Shown here in pieces: positions 1 through 10,720 of a DNA stretch of 64,000 nt (positions are counted from its first letter, which is position 1; every line of letters starts with the position of its first letter). The position numbers were made by a program, and so were the translations under genes. This stretch comes from Dichomitus squalens LYAD-421 SS1 (lineage: Eukaryota; Basidiomycota; Agaricomycetes; Polyporales; Polyporaceae): contig NW_006766883.1 in NCBI RefSeq assembly GCF_000275845.1, positions 2,377,843 to 2,441,842 on the forward strand. Direction: 5' to 3'. The notes under the pieces were generated by a model that worked only from the letters and a program-made list of their open reading frames with translations, was not told the DNA's origin and did no database searches.

Positions 1-25
1 GGGTCTCACACACGTTGTCCCCTAG

Positions 26-1701
26 GGTGTGTGCAGTCTGATTGGCGGGCTGAGCGTAAGTTGCACTCAGGGTTTAGGAGCGTGTATAGTTACCTCGATC
101 CGAGGAGACAACCAAGTACGTCCCGACCTCGCTCTAATATATTTTTGCTCATAGTCTTGCAGTTTAAGAATTGGTTCATCTACTTTTTGTTGGTCTTCGT
201 GGTGGTCACACTTCGTAGGCTTTTCTCTCCTCTTGATCTCACTGCTATCACTTACCTGGCGATCAAGTCACGGAGATATACTACCTCAATGTTGCACTGG
301 CTTTGTTTAACACAGGTATGTTGCCACACAATCCTGCATGAATAGTGTAATCCCTGATGCTGAGGACTTACTCCCACAGCGATGGGTATGGCTTATCGCG
401 GCATCTTCAGGAACAGCAGACTTACCAGAATAACCCGCAGTTACGCCTACCTATTACGTTACCTGTGAGTGCCACTGCCGGTTGCGTCTTCGTCGGCCTC
501 ACAAGTGTGTATATAGTCACCTTCTGTACCCTGGTCACGTCGGTAATCTTGTACCAGGGTCTGAAGGCTAGTGCCTCTCAGATTATCACCATCGTCCTTG
601 CCTTTGCAGTCATCTGCACTGGAATCATCATCCTGCAGATGACCAAAGTAGACCCCCGACAACTGACAAACGTGCGTGCCCAAACTCGAACCTAAATTCA
701 AACAATATCTCACGCTGTCTTAGGTCGACGAGCACACCACTCTACTCCTGGAGGCGGCAAAGCAGGAAGCCGACCCGCTTGCCGCTCAAGAAGTCGAGCT
801 CACGCGCGGCGGAACATTGCGATCCCGCCGTTCCCGTCTATCTCAGCGCGTCCGCTCGCGCACCCCGGAACAGGAGGCTGAGCCTGCGGCAGCCCGCTCC
901 ACCGACGACCTCGAAGCGGGTCCCATTGCCGACCTTGACGACGAGATTGACCTGATCGACGAGAAACGCGCAATCATCGTGCGCACTGAAGAGCCCGGTT
1001 TGGACTCTCTGCGCATGACTGGGGGCGCCATCGGCTCGATCATCCGTGCTCGCCGCCGCGCGACGGCGCTTTCACAGGCCAGCGCGACGCGCAGCCGTCT
1101 GTCAGTTTCGACGAACGCGAACAGCCTCCACAGCCAGGAGGTTGCGCACACGGGTCCGCGTAGGAGCTCACTTTCACCTGGTCCGCGGCCGATCTGGTAC
1201 CAGATGCTCGTGGGCCGCAAACTGGAACGGTCGCGCTCCCCGAACGGGACGCACTCCAACCTCCCAGGCGTGTCGGAGAACGAAAAGCCGGAGACGCAGG
1301 AGGTGTCGGGCCTGCCAAATACCCTCAGCGATAGCCCGATCACGGTGTCGATTCCGACCTCGCCAAACGGGATGTCCCCGAGCCAGAGCGCGAATGGCAC
1401 GCATTCTGCGCGGTTCTTGAGTAACAGCGAGCTTGTGACGTCGCCACTACTGACGACCCCGACCTCCGAGGAAAGTGCGCGCCGGCCGAACGTGCGGTTC
1501 CTGTCTGAAGGACGGACAGCTGTTTCCGCTCCGGACGTGCGCGGGCAGGCTACGGGAACTCTAACTCGACCTACTATCACCGTGCAGGGCGAAGACGATG
1601 CAGCCGCGACGCGGTCGCGGACGATGCCTGCGGTGTTCACGCGGGCGGAGAGGGCGCGTGCAGAGGATGTTTTGCGGGAGCGCCCTCCGCCTGCTTCATA
1701 A
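26..1701 (+). CDS. NIPA-type magnesium transporter, 3' part (5' end outside window)
   Basis: Multi-pass membrane protein of the NIPA/DUF803 family, which moves Mg2+ across plasma or endosomal membranes. Exons I read: 26-115, 163-214, 268-315, 380-385, 441-464, 517-671 and 724-1701, preceded by an intron ending at 25, so the 5' end is missing. Recognisable pieces are SLIGGLS, QFKNWFIYFLLVFVV, EIYYLNVALALFNTAMVTP-TYYV and GIIILQMTKVDP. These cover the last four or five membrane helices. The 978-bp last exon encodes a long, Ser/Pro/Arg-rich, probably cytosolic and disordered tail. The conserved NTAMVTP motif is only obtained if a 6-nt microexon (380-385) is spliced in. Family assignment is firm; transport substrate is inferred from the family. 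Confidence 0.85.
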
Positions 1702-2016
1702 TTCGTGTGTTTCTGTCTGTGACGACTCGTGACGAATGAAATGACGACAACGACGACAGCGTATGTTATAATGTATCTTTATTCTTCCTGACTGTACGTG
1801 CTCTGTTTACCTTGTGCGATGTGTGTCTTGGATGATCGCTGTGACTTCACCGGAATACTCCTGTTTGTAATAGTTTACCTAGTTTCTTGAAACGAGATGG
1901 TTTGGCGTCTTCCTCTCAACCCTGCTCGCGGGCTCGCATTACAGCGCAGATGATTATCCGGTAGTGGTATATTCTTTATCAGGTGAACAGGTATCCAGTA
2001 TGCAGATATTTATTGC
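1702..2016. other. Convergent 3' intergenic stretch
   Basis: Short AT-richer spacer between the stop of the Mg transporter and the stop of the minus-strand leucine-rich gene. It probably holds both 3' UTRs. I see no further gene in it. Confidence 0.6.
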
Positions 2017-3471
2017 CTATGATTCGTTATCACACTCGACTGACTCGACTGGCACTCCACATTGCAGCGCCACGCGGGTGAGATGATCAAGTAAACTCTC
2101 TACCCGTATTGCGGCATCGACTCCTTGCTTTCGCAGGAACTCAATGTCATCGTCCCGGGCATCGGAGGGATACGCCGCGGCGTCATCGCATGCGAGCATA
2201 TGCAATTGCAGAGCAAGCTGCGTCGAGGGTTTCGCCCGCCTCATCAAGGTGTCCCTCGCCGCCGACATGAGCTCCGGCGTGTACAGCACGCCGCTGATTG
2301 AGATGCTCTTCAACTTGCTGCACACGACGTCCACTATCCCTGGTTCGCGGGCGTTGTCAAGCCAGCGCAGCGCGAAGATCAGTCCGCTGGCGTCGTTCAC
2401 TCCCCAGCCCTCGACCTCGAGGTGTTCGAGCAAAGGGTAGGCCTGGAACAGGGCGACCCACGAGGGTTCCTTGACGTCCCGGAAGTCGCCGATGCCCTTG
2501 AACCGGCGCATGCACTCCTTGCCCGGGAAGATCTTGGAAAGCCTCTGGATCGCCCATTCGAGCAACCTGCAACGGTGCATCACGTCCTCCATGAGCTCGA
2601 TGGATCCGGTCGTCCGGATGTCGTAAAGGAAGGACCCGCCTTCCTCGCCCCTGCTGCCCGCGATCCGCAAGCCGTAGTCCTCCTGATTAGTGTTCATAGT
2701 GGCCACCGTAACCTCAGTAACTTCATCGAGGATGGGGAGGCATTCCTTGTGTCTCTCGAGGTCAAACGTCTCGAACGCCTCTAGGCCGTCCCTCGGGTAT
2801 TCCGGGTCGTGGAAGAGAGCGACGAGGTGGACATCGACGGTCGGTAGTACACGTAGACAAGAGAATAGTCTGGGGAAGAATTCCGGGGCGTCTGCCACTG
2901 TCAGCTTGCGCAGCTTAGGCAGCGTAACGATCGGTGATTGGAGGGTTTCTTCGCTGACTGTCAGGGCAGGATGATACCGCTGGACCTCTAGCTCCTCGAG
3001 CTCAACGCACGTCGATATAGCTCCCACGAATTCCTCGAGGGACATGAGAGTGTCCTCCAGAGAGCGATAGAAGTTCCTGAGGCTCAAGTGGCGCAGGTGG
3101 CGGAAGGACAAGGACATGGTGGCCGAAGCTGGGAAGAAGCCCCAGATGCGCAACGAGCACAGCGCAGGGATTCGATTGGTGCAGAGGGCATGCGTGTACA
3201 CAGGGGAAGGGTCGATGTTGGTGTGCGGAAGGACCAGCTCAAGCTTCTCTAAGGTGTGGCTATGAGCATTTACGGCGTTGTCGAGGAACGTCGTCATTCG
3301 TCCGTTCACCAAGTCGTCTGGAGAGTGGCACGGGTATCTGGCATTCGTTATTGGTGGTGTTGGGGTCGTATGCTGCGTCGCAGGTGGAGGCGGAGCAAAG
3401 TACGGCTTTCTGGCTGCAGATACGTAGGAAGTAGACGGCGTCCGCGCGATGGGGAGAGGTGACTTGATCAT
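2017..3471 (-). CDS. Leucine-rich F-box-style hypothetical protein A (no F-box seen)
   Basis: Single-exon 484-residue protein. From about residue 70 it carries irregular leucine-rich segments such as LEKLELVLPH, ALCSLRIWGF, LRHLSLRNFY, LEELEVQRYH, LRKLTVADA, LEHLEVEGWG and LKSISISG. This is the pattern of the large basidiomycete families of F-box/LRR proteins, substrate receptors of SCF ubiquitin ligases. No F-box is visible: the N-terminal 60 residues are Pro/Thr-rich. It may therefore be an F-box-less relative, or the 5' exon may be missed. A TATA-like tatatat lies near 3622. It shares architecture with the gene at 6183-7490, suggesting local paralogues. The function is inferred only from repeat type. 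Confidence 0.7.
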   Translation of the reverse strand: MIKSPLPIARTPSTSYVSAARKPYFAPPPPATQHTTPTPPITNARYPCHSPDDLVNGRMTTFLDNAVNAHSHTLEKLELVLPHTNIDPSPVYTHALCTNRIPALCSLRIWGFFPASATMSLSFRHLRHLSLRNFYRSLEDTLMSLEEFVGAISTCVELEELEVQRYHPALTVSEETLQSPIVTLPKLRKLTVADAPEFFPRLFSCLRVLPTVDVHLVALFHDPEYPRDGLEAFETFDLERHKECLPILDEVTEVTVATMNTNQEDYGLRIAGSRGEEGGSFLYDIRTTGSIELMEDVMHRCRLLEWAIQRLSKIFPGKECMRRFKGIGDFRDVKEPSWVALFQAYPLLEHLEVEGWGVNDASGLIFALRWLDNAREPGIVDVVCSKLKSISISGVLYTPELMSAARDTLMRRAKPSTQLALQLHMLACDDAAAYPSDARDDDIEFLRKQGVDAAIRVESLLDHLTRVALQCGVPVESVECDNES

Positions 3472-6182
3472 GGCTTACTCACTGGACTGAGCTGGTAGGA
3501 CAATCAGAGCTTGCGATACTGAGATACATACCACCTATACACATACCTGGGGTGTTCTGCGTAAGAAGAGTGATGCTCCGCTTCTGAGTGTGCTTTCCGA
3601 CGAAACCGCATGCGTCTGTGGATATATATCTCCAACGGTAGGCTAAGCTAAATGGCACTGCCCAGGGCTATGCGGCGCATTGTGACAGTGGCAACTGAGG
3701 CCAAAGCGGTGGATACAATTGCTTTCCGGACTGTGCTTGTTGGAGGGATGCTTTGGCCTGTCTGCGATGGCGTCTAAGCGACCACAACCTACAACACTCG
3801 TCTACGCGGTGATCTGCTCGTGTATGTGTATGGGGATCGAGGGTTCCGTGATGATTTCATGGGCTTACGGACATAGTAAGCTCATGTTGTCTTTGGGCCG
3901 CTTGAATCTCTGAGTGCCATTCCGCCACGCTAGTGGGTGTAGTGTAGGTTCAAGTGCGTCAGGCGCCTTGCCACACATGACAGAGGACGCTTGAACGCAA
4001 CACTGATATGTTTCACATCCTGTCGTAATTCACAAGAAAACGGCGGTTGCTTGTGACGACTGGCACGTGGATATAACAGGTCGGTTGAATATGGCCATAG
4101 CGCAATCTCCAGTATATGTGGGGTGAAGCAACCCATCAATCTGACCGTGCGGCATGCACGCGCACACGTTGAACGATGTTAGACACGCAGGCGACATGCA
4201 GGCCAAGGTTTCACACATCATTGGGGCCTGAGCTCGCGGATTTTGTAGACTCCCAAGTGTCCTTAACGCGCTCTGTCAGTCTCTGAACGTTTGAAAGGGC
4301 GATCGCGGGGTGGCGTGCGGACCACATACGGTTTCCATGACAATTGAACATCTCACCGTTGATCTGCATTGTTATAGCATCATGAGCCCTCCCGCTCAAT
4401 GCACCTGTTCGTTAACTTCGCTTACCATGCCCAGGCCAATGTCATTAGTACGTACCTAGGACCATTTGCATCTTGTCTTTGGAAACCCGACGCCCCCCGC
4501 CACATGAGTAACTCCGCTACATGCCAACGATCCTGCATGGGCTCCGTGCACGCCACGAAGCATCCTGAGTCTGTGTATCACTTCTCTGCCACTGGTCCAC
4601 GAGTTCCCAAACCGCCGGTGGACGAGCCAACTCGTAAGCCAGAGTCTCTATACATGGCTTGAGCCTGTGTGCGCGTACTGACATGTGCTTCGCTGTCGGC
4701 GGATACCGGCTGGGGCAGTCAGCGGACGGCGAACGTTGCCTGAGAAACCAACCGCTATAACGTCCTTCCGCTGCTTCAGCATACTTTAACCGATTGAGCG
4801 AAATATAGCACCTCATCACCCGCGAGTATTTCAAGTGGCCTCCAGCTAAGCTGCGATCTACGTAGCTGCCTTGTCAGCGAGTGGTGAGAGGGAGGCCTCA
4901 GATGCTGGTGAGAGGTTATCGCAAGGGGCTGTGCAAACAGTCTGTATTCACGTCACGTAACACTTCATAGAAGGCTCCCATGAGGGAGGGGACTAGAACC
5001 CTGTTCTCCTTCTACGACGAAGGTGTCGGAACCGTCCAACAATTCTGACTTTCTTCAGCGAACGCCATATTTCCCCAAGATCCTCTTGTAGGAGTGCCAT
5101 ACTCTTTATTGTCGAGTTTTGGCTCGAAACGTCACGTAACACTGGCAAACTGCCTTGGTACGCCCAAATCATGGCGCCCTCCCCACTACACGAATCTTTT
5201 CACGGAGTCACCTACAACGGCGGTTATAACCCGATAGGTTAAAAACCGTCGAGGCCAGATTGCCCTTCGGGTTATAACCGCCGTTGTAGTCTCTACTTTC
5301 ACGCTGGCTCAAACACACCCGACTCCAAAGGACCTGTATTAGCCAGTCTCCGAACGCTCCCATGCCATCCACGCCTGGGACCACGCGCATCTCGCCTCGC
5401 GGCATTCCACTCTGTCGACCCATGTCGGACAACAACACTTTCCTTGCTCATATGAAACCCAAAGGCTCCTCCATCGACTCTGAAGAGGGAGGAGCATAGG
5501 AGCGTAGTACCACAGTGGACTAGTGTGAAAGGAGGGCGCTTGTACACATGAGCTAATTCCTCGTCCCGAGAGGATCAGAGGAGAAGGTGGAGCAGGATCT
5601 GATATCAATGCTGATGCTCCTGACCATGAGAGGGTTGACCGTGTAAGGATTTAGAAGAGCGGGAGTTCATCGATGCCACAGCGAGCGCAAGAGTAGGAGT
5701 CGTAACTCGCAGCTTGCATGACGAGCTGGGGGACAACTTGTTCGGGGCTGGATCACGCTGCAGGATGGTAAGATATGAGGAAGGCAATCAACGTAGTGAT
5801 ATAAGTTGCAAGTATCTCGTATAAGCACACGTCCACTGTGATTATTGTTCCTGCGGCGTGAATAACATCATCAAGCCATACTGGATTCGCATCCGTTACT
5901 CGTCAGGGACCCCCCAGCTTCACCTGTGTTGCCTCTCCACCTATGGAGCTAGCCGAATCAGCTACAGGAGGCGAAAAGGCATGTGTGGGACCGTCTCCAG
6001 ACAGCACATCGAACAGCGGAGATTAGATTGCGAGAGACTTGGATTGGATCATTGTACATACGAAGACACTAGGGTAAAGAGTAGTATACATGGGTATCAC
6101 ACACGCGCACAAAACACAGCCATCGCCAGCCCGAGTCCGTCTCTGAGCCTGTGCCCATACCATCCACAACAATGGGAGTAAT
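3472..6182. other. Gene-poor 2.7-kb interval
   Basis: No reading frame here has convincing family similarity, codon bias or splice structure. The only structured element I see is the perfect inverted repeat at 5212-5289. The 3.6 kb end contains the likely promoter of the leucine-rich gene A. Confidence 0.55.
5212..5289. repeat. Perfect 23-bp inverted repeat with 32-nt loop
   Basis: Positions 5212-5234 are the exact reverse complement of 5267-5289. The arm begins ctacaacggcggttataa and the spacer is 5235-5266. The total span is 78 bp. Flanking bases stop pairing immediately (c at 5211, t at 5290). No coding sequence surrounds it. It could be a solo hairpin, a very small MITE-like element or a transcribed stem-loop. 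No clear target-site duplication was found. Confidence 0.85.
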
Positions 6183-7490
6183 CTAGTAAGAGTTGAGCGC
6201 TTTGTACTCAAACACAGCGACTGCGTCCTCGATGTCGCTGCGGAGCTCCTCCAAGAGGTCGTCGCTGTCCGGTTCGGCCAAAATCTGTGGGTAGAGATCC
6301 AGGTGGTCGAGCACCAAATTGTGGTCCGACCGGCATAGCAGGGCATTGTGCATCTCCTGCAGCAGCTCCCTAGACTGCGCTACGCCGTACATAGAAATGT
6401 ACTTCAAGCTCGGGCAGAGGACACGATCGTCAGGTCCTAGCTCGGACTGATCGAGGGCGAGGAAGAGGGGCCGACCGTCGCGGTGGCCGATATCCCTGAT
6501 GTGAAGCTCTAAGAGCTCGGGATAAGTCTTCAGAAAGCCGGTCCAGGTCTTCTTGCCCATCGTCGCGAAATCCCCCGTAATATTGAACGTCGCAGCTTGG
6601 GGGAACACATTCGCCATAGCGAGCATGATGGAGGGCAACACCTCAAGCTGCCACTGGTGCCACCTGGTCATGGGCGCCATAACAGACGCGGTCAAGACGA
6701 CGCGACGATCATCCGGACCCGTCGTGGATATCGTTGTCGGCTGATACACATCCTGCGCGACCTCAATATGGACCCCCTTGATCATGTGCAGGAGTCTGGT
6801 CACCGCATTACCGAGTGGAGGAACCCAGAACAGCATGTTACCGCCCCAGGGAAGGTCGGCAAACGTTCTATGGGTATGCAATTGACGCAGACCGGGCAGA
6901 TCCAAGCAGGGCAAGATACAGCTCGCCCAGTGCGGAGAATCCTTGATCTTGAGGATCTCAAGCCTTGGCAGAGTGACCAACCTCGAGCTCTCGGGGACCT
7001 GGATCATTTTATTGTACTCCTCGATCTCCAAAACCTTGAGGCTCGTCCAGGTCTTCATGGCATCCAAGAATTGGTCGCGCCAGAGAGGTGGGGTCTGGGA
7101 ATACACGTCGCCCAGCGTCAGGTGGGTAAGGTGGATGAAGCTGGAATCCAGCGTCGTCGGGACGAAGCCGTGCACCGAGAGGGAGACTAACGCGGGGTAC
7201 GAGTGTGCGTTAACCGGCTGCCTGCGGTGGCAGGGATATTGGCCAGGCACCGGCACGTCCATATCCAGCCTCAGTTCGCGGAGGGTGCCCTTGCTAGTGC
7301 AGAGATAGCGGTCTATATCAAGGAAGTCCTGCGGCGTCATGGGGAGATCTAGCCCGATTATGGAGGGCAGGGGTGTCGATTGCCCGATGTACTGGAGCAC
7401 GTTTTCGATCGTATCAAAGGACATGGTGGTCTGGGTTTTGACACCACACATCATGACCTCGAAGACAACCTTGACATGTGGAGTGGCCAT
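6183..7490 (-). CDS. Leucine-rich F-box-style hypothetical protein B (no F-box seen)
   Basis: Single-exon protein of 435 residues with leucine-rich segments (LRELRLDMDV, LVSLSVHGF, LTHLTLGDVY, LKVLEIEEYN, LEILKIKDS, LLELHIRDIG, LKYISMYG). It matches the layout of protein A upstream: a disordered or short N-terminus, LRR-like core and an acidic C-terminus (about residues 400-425). No F-box motif is visible. A TATA-like tttatatac at about 7650 lies upstream on the minus strand. This is probably one member of a lineage-expanded SCF-receptor-like family, and the role in ubiquitylation is an inference. The start was chosen as the first in-frame methionine, followed by the LRR-like region. Confidence 0.7.
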   Translation of the reverse strand: MATPHVKVVFEVMMCGVKTQTTMSFDTIENVLQYIGQSTPLPSIIGLDLPMTPQDFLDIDRYLCTSKGTLRELRLDMDVPVPGQYPCHRRQPVNAHSYPALVSLSVHGFVPTTLDSSFIHLTHLTLGDVYSQTPPLWRDQFLDAMKTWTSLKVLEIEEYNKMIQVPESSRLVTLPRLEILKIKDSPHWASCILPCLDLPGLRQLHTHRTFADLPWGGNMLFWVPPLGNAVTRLLHMIKGVHIEVAQDVYQPTTISTTGPDDRRVVLTASVMAPMTRWHQWQLEVLPSIMLAMANVFPQAATFNITGDFATMGKKTWTGFLKTYPELLELHIRDIGHRDGRPLFLALDQSELGPDDRVLCPSLKYISMYGVAQSRELLQEMHNALLCRSDHNLVLDHLDLYPQILAEPDSDDLLEELRSDIEDAVAVFEYKALNSY

Positions 7491-7952
7491 GGCGTGCAGG
7501 ATTGACTATCAGAGGTTGCGAAGGGTTGCCTCAGTAGATGTCTCTCAATCCAACGTCGCAATACGCACCTGAGACTGAGATGAAGCGACGCTGTAGAGTT
7601 TGGGAGATGCGGGAACTGGCTGCTGAGGGGGAAAGAACTCGGTCGCATTTTATATACCCAGCCTTCCGGAATGTCGTGAGCGAAAAAAAGTGGTCCAACG
7701 CTTGGAAGGCAAAACAAGCCCACACAGGTTCTATGGCAGCAAAGCCATTGGCAGCGCACTGTCCTTGACGAGGACGGCTGAGCCAACGGATCATCCGCAC
7801 CAAAGGACAAGCGAGGCCAGACGTTCACGCCTGTCAGGAACGAAACAGACCGTCGTACCACGATCAGAACCAGAGCTTTGGCCCATTGAACGTAGTCGGC
7901 CAAAGCTCAATCATTGCCCCTCAACCTCCAACAACTTTAGGCTAAGCGAGCC
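7491..7952. other. Promoter / 3' UTR spacer
   Basis: This stretch contains the probable TATA region (about 7650) of leucine-rich gene B, and beyond it the 3' end of the GCP4 gene. No additional gene is supported. Confidence 0.55.
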
Positions 7953-10404
7953 CTATGCCAGCCCGCCCTGCTTTAGGATGTCCTCTTGCCCCGCGGGAGC
8001 AGTGCTGCGCGTGCCATGTCGCCTAGCCGACGGCTTGGAGAATTGGCCGTTGAAGTCCAACCGGAGCAAAAGGCGCTCCACGTGTCTCCGGACTTCCTCG
8101 TCGCCCTCTAGGCGCTTCCCCCGGCGCGTGCGCACGAAGGTGTGGAACCCGAAGCCGGTCGTATTCGTCATGCTCGCATTATAGAGCATCGACTTCGTCG
8201 CGTCGATCGTGGCGGAGAACGGCTGCAGCGTCGTAGAGAGGGAGAGTTGTTCGTAGAAGGCGTCGAGGAGCGTGTGAAGTGTCTGAAACAACAATACCGC
8301 GAGTCAGTTGACCCCGCAACAAGACAATCTCGGCGTGCAAAGGACCAAAGCAAAAGACATCAGTCACGTACCACGTCAATCTCGCCCACAATAGCGTATC
8401 GCTCTGCCACCATCTCTCCGACTTTGTCGCCGCCACCCGCCGCGAGGCTCCCCTCGAACAGCAGTGCAGGGAGGACGTCCCCACCCCACCGCTCGACCTG
8501 CGCCGCGAATCGCTCACAAACCTCCAAGATCATACGAATGATGTTTGTCAAGGCTGGGTTAGCAAGCAAGCTCCCAGTGAGGAGACGCTCGAGGTACGTC
8601 GCATGTATGCTCCGCAGCGTCGTGAAGTCCAACGGAGGCGCTCCAGACGACAAGTTCGAGCCCGTGCTCAGGGATGGATGAAACGTCGACCCAGTCTTGG
8701 ACGCTCCGAGAGGCACCGCTCCTATCCTATCATCGCCCGAGCCAGCCACCGCACCCGCCGAACCACTGCCGGTCATCTGGCGGCCCACGCCGCCAGTGGG
8801 ACGCCCTGACAGAAGACTCTTGAGCCGTCTGAACTCAACGTCGACCACGTCCGTCATGACATATCCCAGCAACGTGTCGAGGAACCAGGTCATTTCCCTC
8901 ACGATGCCCCAGCCACAGCGCAGGAGCTGCTTGCGGACCTCGAGATCCTCGGCCGTCCCGCCTTCTCCCAGGCCTGTCCACCGCCTCCGGGCACGCTGCG
9001 CGTTCGACAGCGCGGTCCAGCAGGTGTGTATGCGCGTATGCGTCTTGCGGAGGGCGGAGAGGTACGAGAAGAGGGCGGCGTAGAGCTGTAGATCTGACGC
9101 ATGCAGGAAGAGGTCGAGTGGCCAGGAGACATCGTACGCGAGTACGAGCGGAGTACCTAGAAGCAGGTCATCAAAGGACGTGGGCTCTGTTGGGCTAGAG
9201 AGCGAGGCCGAGAGGTCCTTTGCGCCGCCTGCGAGCGAGGGGAGCAAGGGTCGTATCGGTCCCGTTGGTAGGCGGAAGTGAAGGTTTGCGAGAGAAGGAT
9301 CCTGCTGAGCGGTCGTTCCGAGCGATGCACGTAGCAGTGCGAGGTGCAGGTCCTGTTCACGTATCATCGTGCTGGGGACTGACCTCCCCGTGAGTCTCGA
9401 CAGCTTGAGTCGTTCAATCTCGCGAATGAGCGAGAGCGCGAACTCGCCGTTGCGGAGTAGGAAGTAGTTCGCCCTGATGGGTAGCATAAGAGTTAGCGGC
9501 AACTCGTCACAATATATGCGTAGGGTACCCACAGAGACTCCACTGCTTCGTCCACATCTTTGTGCGTCAAGACGTTTAGCCATAGCCACTCACTAACAGC
9601 CGTCCTAATGTCTGAGATGACACGGTCAAAGGCATACTGGTCCTGTGGAATGACGGTGTTCAATAGCTTGGTATGTTCTCGCGCAAGGTCTTGAGGAAAC
9701 TGCTTCTCCCATTTCGCAGCTTTGACCGTCCCGATGGCGCGTCCAACATAAGTGATGGAGTCGCGAGATTGGACAGAGACGCAAGAGGGGACAGCGCCCT
9801 CTACTAGAACGTAATTCTTGTCGGCGAGGGGGTCGTTTGGCGAGAGCGTACCGTGAATCAAGACGGCTTGTAGCTGCGCGATCCAGACCCGTTGGACAGC
9901 TTCCGAGAGTCGCGCATATATGGACGAGACACGGTGGATACCGGTCTGTGACCGCGTCAAGAGAAGGTCGATGAGGGGACCCGGCCTCCAGTGCTCGTGG
10001 GCTTGCAGGTCGTCGACAAGGGTTTCGAGGGATGCAAGGGGTGCGTCCCACTCGGCAAAGATCGCACGCAAGGAGGAGAGCGGTACGAACGACCCACTCG
10101 CAACAAGGCTGCTATCCCTCTTCAATACTTTCGCCTCCGTTTCCACCACGAGCACCTCATATTCGTCCTTCAGGATCTGGTTGAGTGTCGCGCAGAGTGC
10201 AGATACATATCGGGAGGATGGGCGGGCGAGGACGGAGCACGCGTCCTTGATCTTGCGGTAGCGGAGAGCAATCTGCCCCAAAGACTCGAGACACTGCTCC
10301 TCACCGGGATGGAGAAGGGGCGCGAAGGCAGGGTGGACCTTGTGATCGGTTGGAAATAGTGAGGACGAATGGCCTGCGAGCACCAGAAGCACCTCTGCGA
10401 TCAT
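7953..10404 (-). CDS. GCP4: Gamma-tubulin complex component 4 (Spc97/Spc98 family)
   Basis: Subunit of the gamma-tubulin ring complex that nucleates microtubules at spindle pole bodies. Exons: 10404-9533, 9473-8372, 8282-7953, giving 767 residues. The N-terminus MIAEVLLVLAGHSSSLFP with HPGEEQCLESLGQIALRY nearby matches the GCP4 start well. GRIP1/GRIP2-type segments follow: ANYFLLRNGEFALSLIREIE joins exactly across intron 1, and LDTLLGYVMTDVVDVEF precedes a Gly/Ser-rich insertion. I chose the methionine at 10404 rather than the longer reading frame, because the 22 upstream residues form an unrelated hydrophobic leader. The gene is divergent from RRP1. Confidence 0.88.
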
Positions 10405-10720
10405 TGCGGCGACACTGACACAACCAAGGACAATGTAGCAGAGAGAAAAGGTGTCGACAGTGCTGAGCACGAGTCGCGACGAAACCAGGCAAAGTGAAGA
10501 AGGAGATTAAGACGCGGTGTGCAGGGCGCGCGACGCGTCGAGCCTACTCGAGATGCTACACGACAAACGCGCACTGTCCGAGCAGAACGGAAAAACTTTT
10601 GGCGCTGCTTCCTCCTCGCTCTCTCCCCGAATTCCCTTGTCCGTGCCTGCTCACCTTGGTTTTCTGACTCTTCCACGCATCATCACCCACACGGCTCGAT
10701 AGCGCACCAGAACCAACCTA
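10405..10720. promoter_or_regulatory. Shared head-to-head promoter region GCP4 / RRP1
   Basis: 316 bp separate two divergent start codons. The region is C/T-rich near 10600-10670. No obvious TATA box was seen on either side. Bidirectional promoter use is inferred from the spacing alone. Confidence 0.45.

Noticed and set aside
843..1640. 265-codon minus-strand frame opposite the Mg transporter tail
   Set aside because: It is a shadow of the GC-rich, stop-poor sense strand; no motif.
4985..5035. Possible minus-strand tRNA T-arm (ggttctagtcc)
   Set aside because: The flanking stem does not pair and no acceptor or anticodon arm was found.
10405..10470. Hydrophobic N-terminal extension of GCP4
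   Set aside because: The family start MIAEVLLVLAGHSS begins at 10404; the extra leader looks like translated 5' UTR.
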